Shown here: in pieces, positions 35,103-43,994 of the stretch
Numbering within the stretch: position 1 is the stretch's first letter
Layout of the letters: the number at the start of each line of letters is the position of its first letter
NCBI GenBank assembly: GCA_029973955.1
Contig: JARKQJ010000139.1
Coordinates: forward strand, 1 to 64,000
DNA: 64,000 bases
Direction of reading: 5' to 3'
DNA from: Paludibaculum sp.
GTDB lineage: Bacteria > Acidobacteriota > Terriglobia > Bryobacterales > Bryobacteraceae
Notes under the pieces: model-generated
What the model was told of the DNA's origin: nothing
Seen by the model: the letters and a program-made list of their open reading frames with translations, nothing else
Databases searched by the model: none
Position numbers and translations under genes: made by a program

Positions 35103-35776
35103 GCGACCTTGGCGCCACAATAGCCGCAGAAACGCATGCCGGGGGGCAAGGCGCTGCCGCAGGAGGCACACACCGGCGCGGATACAGCCCTCGGGGCAGC
35201 CGGCGGCGCGGCCTCCGCGAGGGCGGCTTTGGCGTCGCCCAGAAGATCCCAATATTCCTCGCCTTCCGGAAGAGACTGCCGGGAGAGTTGCTGGAGCAGA
35301 TCGACGGTGTTCTGAAACTCCTCGCGGTAGAAGTGAATCTGCGCGGCGAGGATCCAGATGCGCGGGTTCTCCTCGGGAGTCGTGCGAGCCATCAGTTGGG
35401 CGTATTGCTCCAGGGCAGGCTGGCGGTACGAGAGCGAGTGGAGCGCGATGGCGTAGTTGAGGCGAACGAGGAAATCTTCCGGATTGAGACGGAGAGCCAG
35501 CTCATAGAAAGGGAGGGACTCTTCGCGGAGGCCGTTGGTGAAAAGTTCGACGGCTGTGCGGAAGGCGAACTGCGAGCCAGCATTGGAGAAGCGCGGCAGT
35601 TTGCCGGGGTACTCCTCCAGGTAGTGTTCCAGTTCGAGCAGGAGCAACTCGGGCTGAGGCGAAGTGGGATCCTGCAGTTCGGCCGCCTGCTCGGCGCGAA
35701 CAGGAAAGAGCGTATCGGGGGAGTCGATCCACCCATTCAGAGGAGGCGGGAGTTCAATGAAAACGTAGGTGCTCAT
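35099..35776 (-). CDS. TPR-like protein with C-terminal zinc ribbon
   Basis: A 225-residue protein without signal peptide. Residues 60-175 are helical, TPR-like repeats (AFRTAVELFTNGLREESLPFYELALRLNPEDFLVRLNYAIALHS-type). After an Ala/Pro linker the C-terminus is a zinc ribbon with two CxxC pairs (CASCG and CGYCG). It probably acts as a cytoplasmic adaptor. The start overlaps the stop of the giant exported protein (ATGA), so the two are translated together. Confidence 0.7.
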   Translation of the reverse strand: MSTYVFIELPPPLNGWIDSPDTLFPVRAEQAAELQDPTSPQPELLLLELEHYLEEYPGKLPRFSNAGSQFAFRTAVELFTNGLREESLPFYELALRLNPEDFLVRLNYAIALHSLSYRQPALEQYAQLMARTTPEENPRIWILAAQIHFYREEFQNTVDLLQQLSRQSLPEGEEYWDLLGDAKAALAEAAPPAAPRAVSAPVCASCGSALPPGMRFCGYCGAKVA

Positions 35777-38700
35777 GGCTTCACCGGCATCCTGTAGATC
35801 TTGTTCATGAAGTCACCGAGGTCGCGGGCGACGCTCTCCTTGGACATACCTGCGGCTTTCAAATCGGCCTCGGCCTGGGCAGGAGATTTCGTGCCGTTTT
35901 CGACGCCTTGCATGATTTCAATGCCTTGCTTGAGCTTAGGAGGCGGCTCGACTCGGGGCTCACCGGTAGAGCCGCCGCGATTCTGATTGAGAACGTCGAG
36001 CCGGCCGTTGACCTGGTTGCCGAACTGTTTGGTGGTCTGTCGCATGCCCTCCGCGACGAAGGTTTCGCGCTCGGCTGGCGAGTGCGCTTCTGTATCGGCC
36101 TTGTGATACCACTCGTCGGCCTTGTAGGTGGAGGTCTTGCCGACTCCGGAGGGATCGCTGAAACTGCCCGACGGATCCTGCGTCGCGGTCTTGAGGTCGC
36201 CGGGACCACGGCCATAGGACTCGCTGGAGGTGCGGTCTGTCACCGACTGGTCCATCTTCTTTCCGAACTCCTCGGGGCTCATGTCGCCGTACTTGGCCCG
36301 AGTTTCCGGGGAGGCGCCCTCCAAAGCCACGTTCTTGAAGTGTTCGTTGTAGACAGGGGCCGATTGTTTGGGCGGCACATCCACCCATTCACCGCCCTTC
36401 GCTTTGATGAACTCGCCGGGCTTGTCCGGATGCGGGATGAGCTCCCCGGCCTTGGCCTGGCGCTCATAGGTGACATCGCGGTCGTAGGAGACCTTAGTGG
36501 GATCTTTCGGCGGCGAACCGGCGCCCGGCTTGTTGGTGATCTCCTTGGGCCGGACGGGCGTGCCGAGTTGTTCGCTGAGTTGTTTGCAGGTGCGATTGTC
36601 AGTCTCGTTGTAGATCTGTTTCATCTCGTTCTTGATCTGTTGACGAGTCTGCTTGGCGGCCTCGGAGTTCTGGCGATTGATCTCATAGAGGCCCTGCTTG
36701 TTGGCCTGCATGTCCAGTGTGGAATCGCGGACCTTCTGGGGATCGCCGCTCTTGCCGGCCTCGTGGGCCTTATTGATGAGTTCCTGACCTTGTTTCTTTC
36801 CTTCCTGCCACCCCTTTTCGCGGACCTCACGGGGCGGAGTCGGCTTGGGCTTTTCCGGCGGCTTTGTGCCGGGAGGTTTCGGCGGCGCTTTGGCGACTGG
36901 AAGTTCGGGCGCGCCCTTCTTCGAACCTGGATCGCTACCGGTAACAGGCTTCTTGACCGGAGGTTCGCCGGGGACGACTGGGCGAACATCCTCGCCGTGC
37001 TTCTTGGGCGGGGTCTCTTCCCCGCTTTCGCCGTGCTTCTTGGGCGGGGTCTCTTCGCCGCCCTCGCCGTGTTTCTTCGGCGGAGTCTCCTCGCCGCCGT
37101 CACCGTGCTTCTGGGGGGGTGTTTCCTCATCTCCACCGCTGGGTTTCTTCGGCGGAGCGTCTTCGCCGCCTGCGCCCTGCTTCTTGGGCGGCGGCGTCCC
37201 CTCGTCGCTGCCTTCGTGTCCGGTGGTTCCGTGGGTGCCCGGAGTGCCCTCGGGCGCGACAATGGTGTGCTCCGGACTGCTGCCGGTCACCGAGAATTTG
37301 ACGCCATGCCTTTTCAGCGACTCGATGGCCTTGTCGGTGAGGAAGTTCTGGAAGGCCATCATCGTGAGCTGCTTGCCGGTCTCCTCGAATGCCTCCATGT
37401 AGGTCTTACAGATCAGGCAGTTCTTGATGATGGTGTAACCGACAAACAGGCACCAGGCCTTGGCCCGGCTGGTGCCGGTGACACCCTGGATGCGGTTGAT
37501 GTCCATGACCGCACCCTCGGTGAACCAGAACACCTGTTTGATGTTCTCGTAGAGGTAGGTGTCAAAGTCCTTGCCTTCTTCGTAAGCCTGGATACCCGTA
37601 ATGACCCAGGGCTTGACGAAGTCTGCGCCCATTCCGCCGTATGGGCCCAGCAAGGCGGTGGCGGCAACACTGAACGCCATATCGCCGGCTGTTTGAGTCC
37701 ACTCCAAAACAGTGACGATCTTGTCGGCCATATCGGCGACGACCCGCTCGCCCTCGGCGCCTTCCGCCAGGATGAGGTTCTGGATGATGCCGAAGATCTT
37801 CCGGCGCAGCCAGGCCAGGCCGCGAGGACCGAGTTTGTCTTTCTTGCGGTCAACCAGGTCGCGAAGCGCCTGCTTGTGCGAATCAGGACAGTGCTTGTCG
37901 ATGGTCTGCCGGATGCGTTCCAGCTCCACCTCAATGGCGGCGCTTTCCTCCTCGCAGGTCATCACTTCGACGGTGAAGGTGACATCCAACTTGAATTTGT
38001 CGTCGTCGTAGCCTGGGGCAGCCACCTTGTATCGCACCCAGACCCGGTCTTCGCCGGGCAGCGCCTTTTCGGTCCAGAATTCGTAGCTCGCAGTAGGCAC
38101 GGAGGAGGCGTAAACAAGGCCGCACTTGTGGTCGAGTCCACAGTAGACCGCGCAATTGTACGGGCCTGACTTGGGCTCCTCGTTGATGGTGAATTCAAGG
38201 TCTTCAATGGCGGTCTTATCTTCGATCAGCTTCCTGGTGGCGGGGTCGTAGGCGTAAAGCTGGAATTCTGCTTTGGTCGCCTGCTTTTCGCCATCGGCCC
38301 GCACGTGGATGGTGCCATCTTCGTGAAGTTGCTTGACGATGAGGCCTTCCTGGACGAGGAAGATATGGACGGCGCGCTTGATCGGTTCTTCGAAAAGACT
38401 GCAGGACGCCTTGATGGTGAGCCAGGAGGATTCCTGGCCGGAGCCGGTGGCCTTCTTCTGCTGCTCTTTGGCAGTGAGGCTCACTTTGACCACACCTTGC
38501 TTGACGTCCTGGATGGTGGCAGTGGCCAGCGGCGTCTCGTTGCCTTCGTACTCGGTCTCCCAGGTCCAGACGGCTTCACCGGGCACAGTCAGCCAGGCAC
38601 TGACTTCCACGGCTTCGGTATCGCCCGAGAGCAGTTCCACTTTCTCCGGATCGATCTCAATCTCGGGCCTCTGCATGAGCTTGACCAGGTGAGTGGTCTG

Positions 38701-39687
38701 CATGGGCTGGCCCATAAACGAGCCGCGAATGGTGATGGTGCAGGATTCGGGTCCCTGCTTCCCGCCGACATTGCCGCTGGGATTGGATGCCTGGACGAGG
38801 ACGGCCATGTACTCATCGGCGGGCTGGCCCTTCTTGTCGACGACAACCCAGCCGGAGCTGTCAGATTCAAACTCGATGGAAGCGGCGGTTTCGTCCTTGA
38901 TGTTCTGGAGTTGCGTGGGATCTACGGCGTTTTCGTCGAATTTGATCTTGGCGTAGAGCCAGTACTGCATCTTGGAGTCGGGGATGAGCGGCTCCGGAGC
39001 CTTGGGCTCCGTGGTGACGTCCCACTCGCCCTGGAGAGTTCCGAGTTGGATGGGGACGCTGGCGGTGAGATAGCCGCCCTCGCAGACGGCGGTGACGTCC
39101 ATGGTGGCCTGTCCAGTGCGTCCGGCTTGGGCCGGGTCCGGCGGAATTGCGGCGATCTGAATGGACTTGTAGTCGGAGACGTCCTGACCGACGGAACGAA
39201 GCCAATCCGCGTTCATGCCGCCGGGGCTGAAGCCGATGCCGGCGGTGATGCCGGAGCAGTCGACCTTCGGATCGGAACAAGTGACTTTGGCGGAGACCCA
39301 GAGCGTGTCCTTGCCATCGGCCGTGAGTGTGGTCCGGCTGCCTTGCGTGCGGACGTCGAGGTAGTACTGCTTGTCGGGCGGATTCTCGCCGCCTTCCCCG
39401 GTGGGGCCGGTTCCCGGGGGGCGGAGGATGAGAGTTTTCACCGCCACGCCATTGATGAGGATGGTGCCGATGACCCCGGCGGTGGTGCCGAGGGTTTGGG
39501 CAAAACCGGGGGTACGAAGGCAATCTTCAGCGCGCCGGAAGTCCTGATTGCAGTCGTCGGCGGAAGCGGTGGGGACAAGCACGAAGAGGAATATGGCGTG
39601 GGCAGCGAGAACCTGGAGCAGGGCAACCGAGGGGAGGAACTTGCCGCCCTGAGAGCGCCAGGCGAGTCTTTGGATGGCCTTGAGCAT
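35773..39687 (-). CDS. giant exported protein of unknown function
   Basis: A 1304-residue protein. An N-terminal signal (about 1-44, ending ASADD) is followed by beta-rich Ig-like segments (about 80-580) and a helical region (about 590-800). Next is a tract of 12-residue repeats of the type GGEETPPKKHGE (about 827-900), a Pro/Lys-rich linker and a charged C-terminal 350 residues with VSYDRDVTYERQAK and SPAERETFVAEGMRQTT. Cysteines are scattered through the extracellular part. The layout (long exported stalk, linker, distinct tail) recalls polymorphic toxin or adhesin proteins, but I recognise no toxin domain. Encoded with zinc-ribbon and GQW-module genes. Confidence 0.65.
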   Translation of the reverse strand: MLKAIQRLAWRSQGGKFLPSVALLQVLAAHAIFLFVLVPTASADDCNQDFRRAEDCLRTPGFAQTLGTTAGVIGTILINGVAVKTLILRPPGTGPTGEGGENPPDKQYYLDVRTQGSRTTLTADGKDTLWVSAKVTCSDPKVDCSGITAGIGFSPGGMNADWLRSVGQDVSDYKSIQIAAIPPDPAQAGRTGQATMDVTAVCEGGYLTASVPIQLGTLQGEWDVTTEPKAPEPLIPDSKMQYWLYAKIKFDENAVDPTQLQNIKDETAASIEFESDSSGWVVVDKKGQPADEYMAVLVQASNPSGNVGGKQGPESCTITIRGSFMGQPMQTTHLVKLMQRPEIEIDPEKVELLSGDTEAVEVSAWLTVPGEAVWTWETEYEGNETPLATATIQDVKQGVVKVSLTAKEQQKKATGSGQESSWLTIKASCSLFEEPIKRAVHIFLVQEGLIVKQLHEDGTIHVRADGEKQATKAEFQLYAYDPATRKLIEDKTAIEDLEFTINEEPKSGPYNCAVYCGLDHKCGLVYASSVPTASYEFWTEKALPGEDRVWVRYKVAAPGYDDDKFKLDVTFTVEVMTCEEESAAIEVELERIRQTIDKHCPDSHKQALRDLVDRKKDKLGPRGLAWLRRKIFGIIQNLILAEGAEGERVVADMADKIVTVLEWTQTAGDMAFSVAATALLGPYGGMGADFVKPWVITGIQAYEEGKDFDTYLYENIKQVFWFTEGAVMDINRIQGVTGTSRAKAWCLFVGYTIIKNCLICKTYMEAFEETGKQLTMMAFQNFLTDKAIESLKRHGVKFSVTGSSPEHTIVAPEGTPGTHGTTGHEGSDEGTPPPKKQGAGGEDAPPKKPSGGDEETPPQKHGDGGEETPPKKHGEGGEETPPKKHGESGEETPPKKHGEDVRPVVPGEPPVKKPVTGSDPGSKKGAPELPVAKAPPKPPGTKPPEKPKPTPPREVREKGWQEGKKQGQELINKAHEAGKSGDPQKVRDSTLDMQANKQGLYEINRQNSEAAKQTRQQIKNEMKQIYNETDNRTCKQLSEQLGTPVRPKEITNKPGAGSPPKDPTKVSYDRDVTYERQAKAGELIPHPDKPGEFIKAKGGEWVDVPPKQSAPVYNEHFKNVALEGASPETRAKYGDMSPEEFGKKMDQSVTDRTSSESYGRGPGDLKTATQDPSGSFSDPSGVGKTSTYKADEWYHKADTEAHSPAERETFVAEGMRQTTKQFGNQVNGRLDVLNQNRGGSTGEPRVEPPPKLKQGIEIMQGVENGTKSPAQAEADLKAAGMSKESVARDLGDFMNKIYRMPVKP
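36985..37205 (-). repeat. 36-bp coding repeats in the giant exported protein
   Basis: About six imperfect copies of a 36-bp unit encode GGEETPPKKHGE and variants (SGEETPPKKHGE, GGDEETPPQKHG). The central copies are nearly identical at DNA level, suggesting recent expansion. Confidence 0.8.
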
Positions 39688-39700
39688 GACGTCCTCCGAA

Positions 39701-40381
39701 TCAGTGGACCATCGTCTGCGGATTGATGACGCGCCCCCCGGAAGGGGTCCTGAGGATGATGTAGCTCAGGATTGTGCTGTAGACGTAAGTCTTGAACATG
39801 AACGGGAACTGAGATTCGCCGTGGGAGTAGAGGTAGTTGGCGACGAGGAAAGGAATGGCGACGCCGCAGCCGGCGAGGACCATGGGTGGGATCTTGCTGC
39901 GAAATGGCTCCAGTGGACGAAGCAGGGCGTCGATGGGCTTGCGCAGCACAATCAGGGCGATAGGGATGGCCACCATGGCAATACAGGTCTTTTTATCCGG
40001 TTGCGTTTCCGCCATTCCCGAATACAAATACCAGGCGGCGGACATGACGGCGCTCCCGGCGACGGAGAGGATGTCCCAGAGGAGTTGTCCCCAGGAGGAC
40101 TTCTCTTCGGGATGGGCAGCGGATTGAGGCTGCCCGTAGGGCGGTGGCAGTGGAGCGGCCGGCGGCGGCGCAGGTTGGCCGTAAGGCGCAGGCTGGGTCC
40201 AGGCCGCGGGCTGGTATGGCATCCACTGCCCGGTATCAGGGTGGAGCTGCCAGTAGGCGCCTTGCGGATCAACGGCGACCAGTTGGGCGACAGCCTGGCG
40301 GAAGTCATAGTCGCTGAGTTGACCGTAGTCGCGCTGCTGCCGCAGGCCGGCATAGCGCTGGAGTGCCTCATCAAACGACAT
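39701..40381 (-). CDS. GQW-module membrane protein (copy 2)
   Basis: A 226-residue protein. Residues 1-62 (MSFDEALQRYAGLRQQ, then GAYWQLHPDTGQWMPYQPAAW) align with the N-terminus of the 34389-35102 product. A Pro/Ala-rich linker follows, then three or four membrane helices (from about 110). GGGAG upstream fits ATG 40381. It ends 14 bp before the giant exported gene begins, so it is probably co-transcribed with it. Confidence 0.6.
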   Translation of the reverse strand: MSFDEALQRYAGLRQQRDYGQLSDYDFRQAVAQLVAVDPQGAYWQLHPDTGQWMPYQPAAWTQPAPYGQPAPPPAAPLPPPYGQPQSAAHPEEKSSWGQLLWDILSVAGSAVMSAAWYLYSGMAETQPDKKTCIAMVAIPIALIVLRKPIDALLRPLEPFRSKIPPMVLAGCGVAIPFLVANYLYSHGESQFPFMFKTYVYSTILSYIILRTPSGGRVINPQTMVH

Positions 40382-40409
40382 GGGGAGATTCTCCCTTTGC
40401 TGCCTGAAT

Positions 40410-41372
40410 TTAGAAGAACGCAAAGAACATGGGTGCAAGCACCAAGCTGACAATGACGCCGGCAACGGCGCCCACGATCATGAAAATGGCGACCTTCTGT
40501 GTTTCGGCGCCGGAGATCTCACGCACGGCGGCCACGCCGCTGATGATGGACCAGAGAGAGATGACGCGACCGATGCCGGGGATGAAGGAGAGCATGTTGG
40601 CGCCCTGAGCGTAGGCGAGGGCGCGCAGAAGCTGGCCGGCAGTGAGCTTGACGCCCAACAGGTTCTGCGAAAGGGCGCTGAGAAGGCCGATCATGATGCC
40701 CAGGCTCACCACGCTCATCACAACCGTGGTGATGAGTGCGCGCACAATGCCGAAACCGAATCCACCATAGCCGAGCCAGCCCAGGAGGACGCCGGGCAGC
40801 GCCGTGAGGACGATGGCTCCGATGGCGGCGCCGTTGCCGTTCTGATCGAGCGCAGCCATGCGAGCGATGCGCGGGTCAAGGAACGTGGATCGGATGATCC
40901 AGGCGAGGATCTGCATGATGCCGGTCGGGTTGGCCCCCAACGAGTTGGCCAGGGACTCACCGGTAGGGATGAGGCTCTTCTGGAAGTCCCAGAGAGGCGG
41001 CGAGGGCGGCAGTCCTCCGGAAGCGCCGCTGGCATAGCCGCCGGATTGGGAGAAGCCGGAACCCGGGGGCGGAGGCGTGTTGAAGCCGGCATTGTGGGGG
41101 GGCGTGAAGCCACCGCCGGGCGGCGGAGGCGGCGCGCCGCCGAAGCCGGAACCGGGAGGCGGCGCTCCAAATCCGGAGGACGGCGGCGGGGGCGTGAAGC
41201 CGGAAGGCTGTTGCGGAGGCGGAGCCGCCTGCGGCTGAGGCGGTGTGAAAGATGGAGGAGGAGGCGCGGAAGCGCTGGGAGCCTGCGCTGGTGGCGCTGC
41301 CATCGGCTTACCGCAACCGCCGCAGAAAGCGGCTCCATCCGGGACTTGCGTGCCGCAATTGGGGCAAAACAT
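40410..41372 (-). CDS. zinc-ribbon plus Yip1-type membrane protein
   Basis: A 320-residue protein. It begins with a zinc ribbon (CPNCGTQVPDGAAFCGGCGKP), has a long Pro/Gly/Phe linker (25-125), and then a Yip1-like membrane domain with about five helices. The N-terminal ribbon takes the place of the GQW module in its neighbours. GGAGGAG precedes the ATG. First gene of the minus-strand part of the cluster. Confidence 0.75.
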   Translation of the reverse strand: MFCPNCGTQVPDGAAFCGGCGKPMAAPPAQAPSASAPPPPSFTPPQPQAAPPPQQPSGFTPPPPSSGFGAPPPGSGFGGAPPPPPGGGFTPPHNAGFNTPPPPGSGFSQSGGYASGASGGLPPSPPLWDFQKSLIPTGESLANSLGANPTGIMQILAWIIRSTFLDPRIARMAALDQNGNGAAIGAIVLTALPGVLLGWLGYGGFGFGIVRALITTVVMSVVSLGIMIGLLSALSQNLLGVKLTAGQLLRALAYAQGANMLSFIPGIGRVISLWSIISGVAAVREISGAETQKVAIFMIVGAVAGVIVSLVLAPMFFAFF

Positions 41373-41434
41373 CTTGTTGATCTCCTCCTTGACCGTGCTT
41401 CGGGCCGAGCGTCAGACTCAAGAACCCAAAGCAG

Positions 41435-41440
41435 TATAAT
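41435..41440 (+). promoter_or_regulatory. -10 box of the ABC importer operon
   Basis: A perfect TATAAT 33 bp before the ATG at 41474. The opposite strand reads TATTAT at nearly the same place, which could serve the divergent zinc-ribbon/Yip1 gene. No strong -35 is seen. Confidence 0.45.
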
Positions 41441-41473
41441 AGCCCGTGCTTACCTCATCTACAAGCAGTTGCA

Positions 41474-42484
41474 ATGACACGTCTTCGTTTAGTTTTCGTG
41501 GTGGCGGTTTTGGTCCTGAGTGGTTGCGGCGGGAACCGCGCGGAACGGAGAGTGACGGTCTATGTCTCCGTGGATCAAGTGCATGCCGAGCCCGTGCTGC
41601 GGGCATTCCAGGAACAGACGGGGATTCGGGCGATGGCGGTCTTCGATGTGGAGGCGTCCAAGGCGACCGGGTTGGCCAACAGAGTTGCCGCGGAGCGGAG
41701 CCGGCCCCAGGCGGACGTGTTCTGGAACAGCGAATTTGTGCAGACCTTGCGACTGAAGAGCGAAGGCTTGCTGGAACCGGCCCGGCCTGCGAACGCGGCG
41801 GATCTTCCGGCTTCGCTCAAGGATAAAGACGGGTGCTGGTATGCCTCCGGCGCGCGATTCCGGGTGCTGCTGGCCAACACCAGAAAACTGGCGCCGAAGG
41901 ACCGGCCGCGGGAGTGGGAAGAGTTCGGATCCGGAAGATGGCGCGGTCCGGATGTCGCCATTTCGCTGCCGCTCTTCGGAACTTCGGCAGACCAGGCGGC
42001 AGCGCTCTATGCCGCGTGGGGGCGCGAGCGGGCCCGGGGCTTGTACGAGAAGCTGAAAGGCGCCGAGGTACGCGTAGTGGATGGAAACTCGGTGGTCCGG
42101 GACCTGGTGGTGCAAGGCGCCGCGGCGGCGGGCTGGACGGATTCCGACGATGCCTGCGGCGCAGTGGCGGAGAGCGCCGATGTGGAGCTGATCCTGCCAG
42201 GGCAAAAAGGGGAAGGCACGCTGCAGATCCCGGGCACCGTGGCTCGCGTGAAAGGCGGACCGCACGCAAAGGAGGCGGAGACGCTCATGGATTTCCTGCT
42301 CAAGCGGGAGACGGAAAAGATGCTGATTGACAGTGGGTTCTATCAGTCATCGGTGCGGCCGGGCGGCGCGGTGCACGCGTGTCTGGGACGTCGGGAAGTG
42401 GTGCGGATGAAGACCGGGTTGGAGGAGATCGGCCGGCAATTGGAGGTCAGCCGGCAAGACATGACTGCGATCTTCGGGCGCTGA
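41474..42484 (+). CDS. ABC transporter substrate-binding lipoprotein (iron/thiamine type)
   Basis: A 336-residue periplasmic-binding protein. The lipobox VLSGC makes C18 the lipidated residue. VTVYVSVDQVHAEPVLRAFQEQTGI and the SRPQADVFWNSE stretch are typical of family 1 ferric-iron/thiamine/2-aminoethylphosphonate binding proteins. It heads a complete three-gene importer. The ligand may be Fe(III), but a conserved Tyr pair could not be confirmed by eye. Confidence 0.85.
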   Translation: MTRLRLVFVVAVLVLSGCGGNRAERRVTVYVSVDQVHAEPVLRAFQEQTGIRAMAVFDVEASKATGLANRVAAERSRPQADVFWNSEFVQTLRLKSEGLLEPARPANAADLPASLKDKDGCWYASGARFRVLLANTRKLAPKDRPREWEEFGSGRWRGPDVAISLPLFGTSADQAAALYAAWGRERARGLYEKLKGAEVRVVDGNSVVRDLVVQGAAAAGWTDSDDACGAVAESADVELILPGQKGEGTLQIPGTVARVKGGPHAKEAETLMDFLLKRETEKMLIDSGFYQSSVRPGGAVHACLGRREVVRMKTGLEEIGRQLEVSRQDMTAIFGR

Positions 42485-42494
42485 AAGGAGAGCC

Positions 42495-43994
42495 ATGGCG
42501 GGGCAGCTGCCGCGATTGTTGAGTGCCTTGGGCTGGGCTGTGTTCACGCTGCTGGCATGGGCTCCGCTGGCCGCGTGGGTGGCTGTGGCGCCGTCGGGAA
42601 GCTGGGGCGACGGCCTGAGATTGGCGGTTCCGGACGCAAGGCGCGGGCAAGTGCTGTGGGAGACGCTGTTGTACTCAGCAGGCGCTTCCGCCGCGGCGGT
42701 ACTGATTGGAGCGGGCGCGGCAGTCTACTGCTGGCGGAGAACCACCTCATTGTCCGAAGGGGCGGGCATGGCGGCGATGGCGGCACTGCCCTTCCCCTCC
42801 TACCTGCACGCGCTGGCATGGCTGCCGGCATTCGCAGCGCTGCCCTCGCGCGGAGCCGGTTGGTGGAGTGCCGCATGGGTGCAAGCGCTGGCGATGACTC
42901 CGGTCGCGTTCCTGATGACCCGGGCTGCAATGGAGCGGTTGGACCCCCGGTGGATCGAGGCGGCGCGGGTGTTTGGTCCTGATTCCAGGATGCTGGCGAG
43001 GGTGCTGGCGCCGGCGATGGGAGGAGCGGCGCTGGCGGCATTCTGCACTGCATTTCTGTTGACCGCGGGCGATCCGGCCGCGCCGTCGCTGTTTTCCCGT
43101 AACCCCTATGCGATGGAGATCTTCGCGGACTTCAGTGCGACGCACGATCCGGCCCGGGCACTGTGGCTGTCGACGCCGCTCATCCTGGTTGGCTTGCTGG
43201 CGCTGGAGCCGTTGCGGCGGTACTGGCCAAGCGTGGTCCAGCGGCCCGGGACGCCGGACTCACTTCGGCCCGTGTGCGGCGTGCCATGGTTGGCGGCGTG
43301 CGCCGGACTGACCGCACTGCCGGTGTTGGCGCTACTGGTTTCCGTGCTGCGGCAGACCTGGCCGCCAGGAGCCTTTGTGAGGACGCTGCCCCTGTCCGGC
43401 GCAGACGCAACGACCAGCCTGATGAGCGCCGCGGCAGCCGCCGCGGTGGCATTGCCGGTTTCCCTGCTGGCGGGCCGGACGGTGTGGGACGCCTCAAAGC
43501 CAGGATGGTGGTGGGCGGCCGCACCCCTGGCAGCGCCCGGCGCGCTGGCCGGAGCGGGATTGATCTGGTTATGGAACCGGGAGCTTTGGTGGACACCCTA
43601 CGGAACGTTCTGGATGCTGCCCCTGGCGGCCTTGGCAAGGTATCTGCCAGTTGGAGTGCTGGTGGCGGCGGCCTGGCGGGGGCGGCTGGATCCGGCCCTA
43701 TTGGACGCGGCGGCGGTGATGGGCTCGCCGTGGCGGGCATTCCTGCGCGTGGAACTGCCGCTGGTGGCGCCGGGCGCGGTGGTGGGGGCGGCGCTGATAT
43801 TCGCGTTGTCGCTGGCCGAATTGCCGGCCACTCTCCTGATCGCCCCGCCGGGCGGAGGGGCCCTGTCGCTCCGCATCTACAACTATCTGCATTATGGCGC
43901 GTCGGGATCCGTGGCAGCGTTGTCGCTCTGCCTGATGACGGGCTCGTGCCTGGCGACGTGGCTGGCTTGGAAGACGTGGAGGCGGCTGGCGTGA
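42495..43994 (+). CDS. ABC transporter permease, FbpB/ThiP type
   Basis: A 499-residue inner-membrane protein with about twelve helices formed by two homologous halves. Each half has a binding-protein-dependent transport loop (for example EAARVFGPDSRMLARVLAPAMGG and DAAAVMGSPWRAFLRVELP, both near the EAA motif). It follows the binding-protein gene by 10 bp and overlaps the ATPase start. Confidence 0.88.
   Translation: MAGQLPRLLSALGWAVFTLLAWAPLAAWVAVAPSGSWGDGLRLAVPDARRGQVLWETLLYSAGASAAAVLIGAGAAVYCWRRTTSLSEGAGMAAMAALPFPSYLHALAWLPAFAALPSRGAGWWSAAWVQALAMTPVAFLMTRAAMERLDPRWIEAARVFGPDSRMLARVLAPAMGGAALAAFCTAFLLTAGDPAAPSLFSRNPYAMEIFADFSATHDPARALWLSTPLILVGLLALEPLRRYWPSVVQRPGTPDSLRPVCGVPWLAACAGLTALPVLALLVSVLRQTWPPGAFVRTLPLSGADATTSLMSAAAAAAVALPVSLLAGRTVWDASKPGWWWAAAPLAAPGALAGAGLIWLWNRELWWTPYGTFWMLPLAALARYLPVGVLVAAAWRGRLDPALLDAAAVMGSPWRAFLRVELPLVAPGAVVGAALIFALSLAELPATLLIAPPGGGALSLRIYNYLHYGASGSVAALSLCLMTGSCLATWLAWKTWRRLA

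Noticed and set aside
36985..37205. Possible CRISPR array
   Set aside because: The repeats are contiguous 36-bp coding units without unique spacers and stay in frame.
35908..38169. A 753-codon plus-strand frame
   Set aside because: Antisense to the giant exported protein. The minus-strand frame has a signal peptide, an organised repeat tract and a start-stop overlap with its neighbour.
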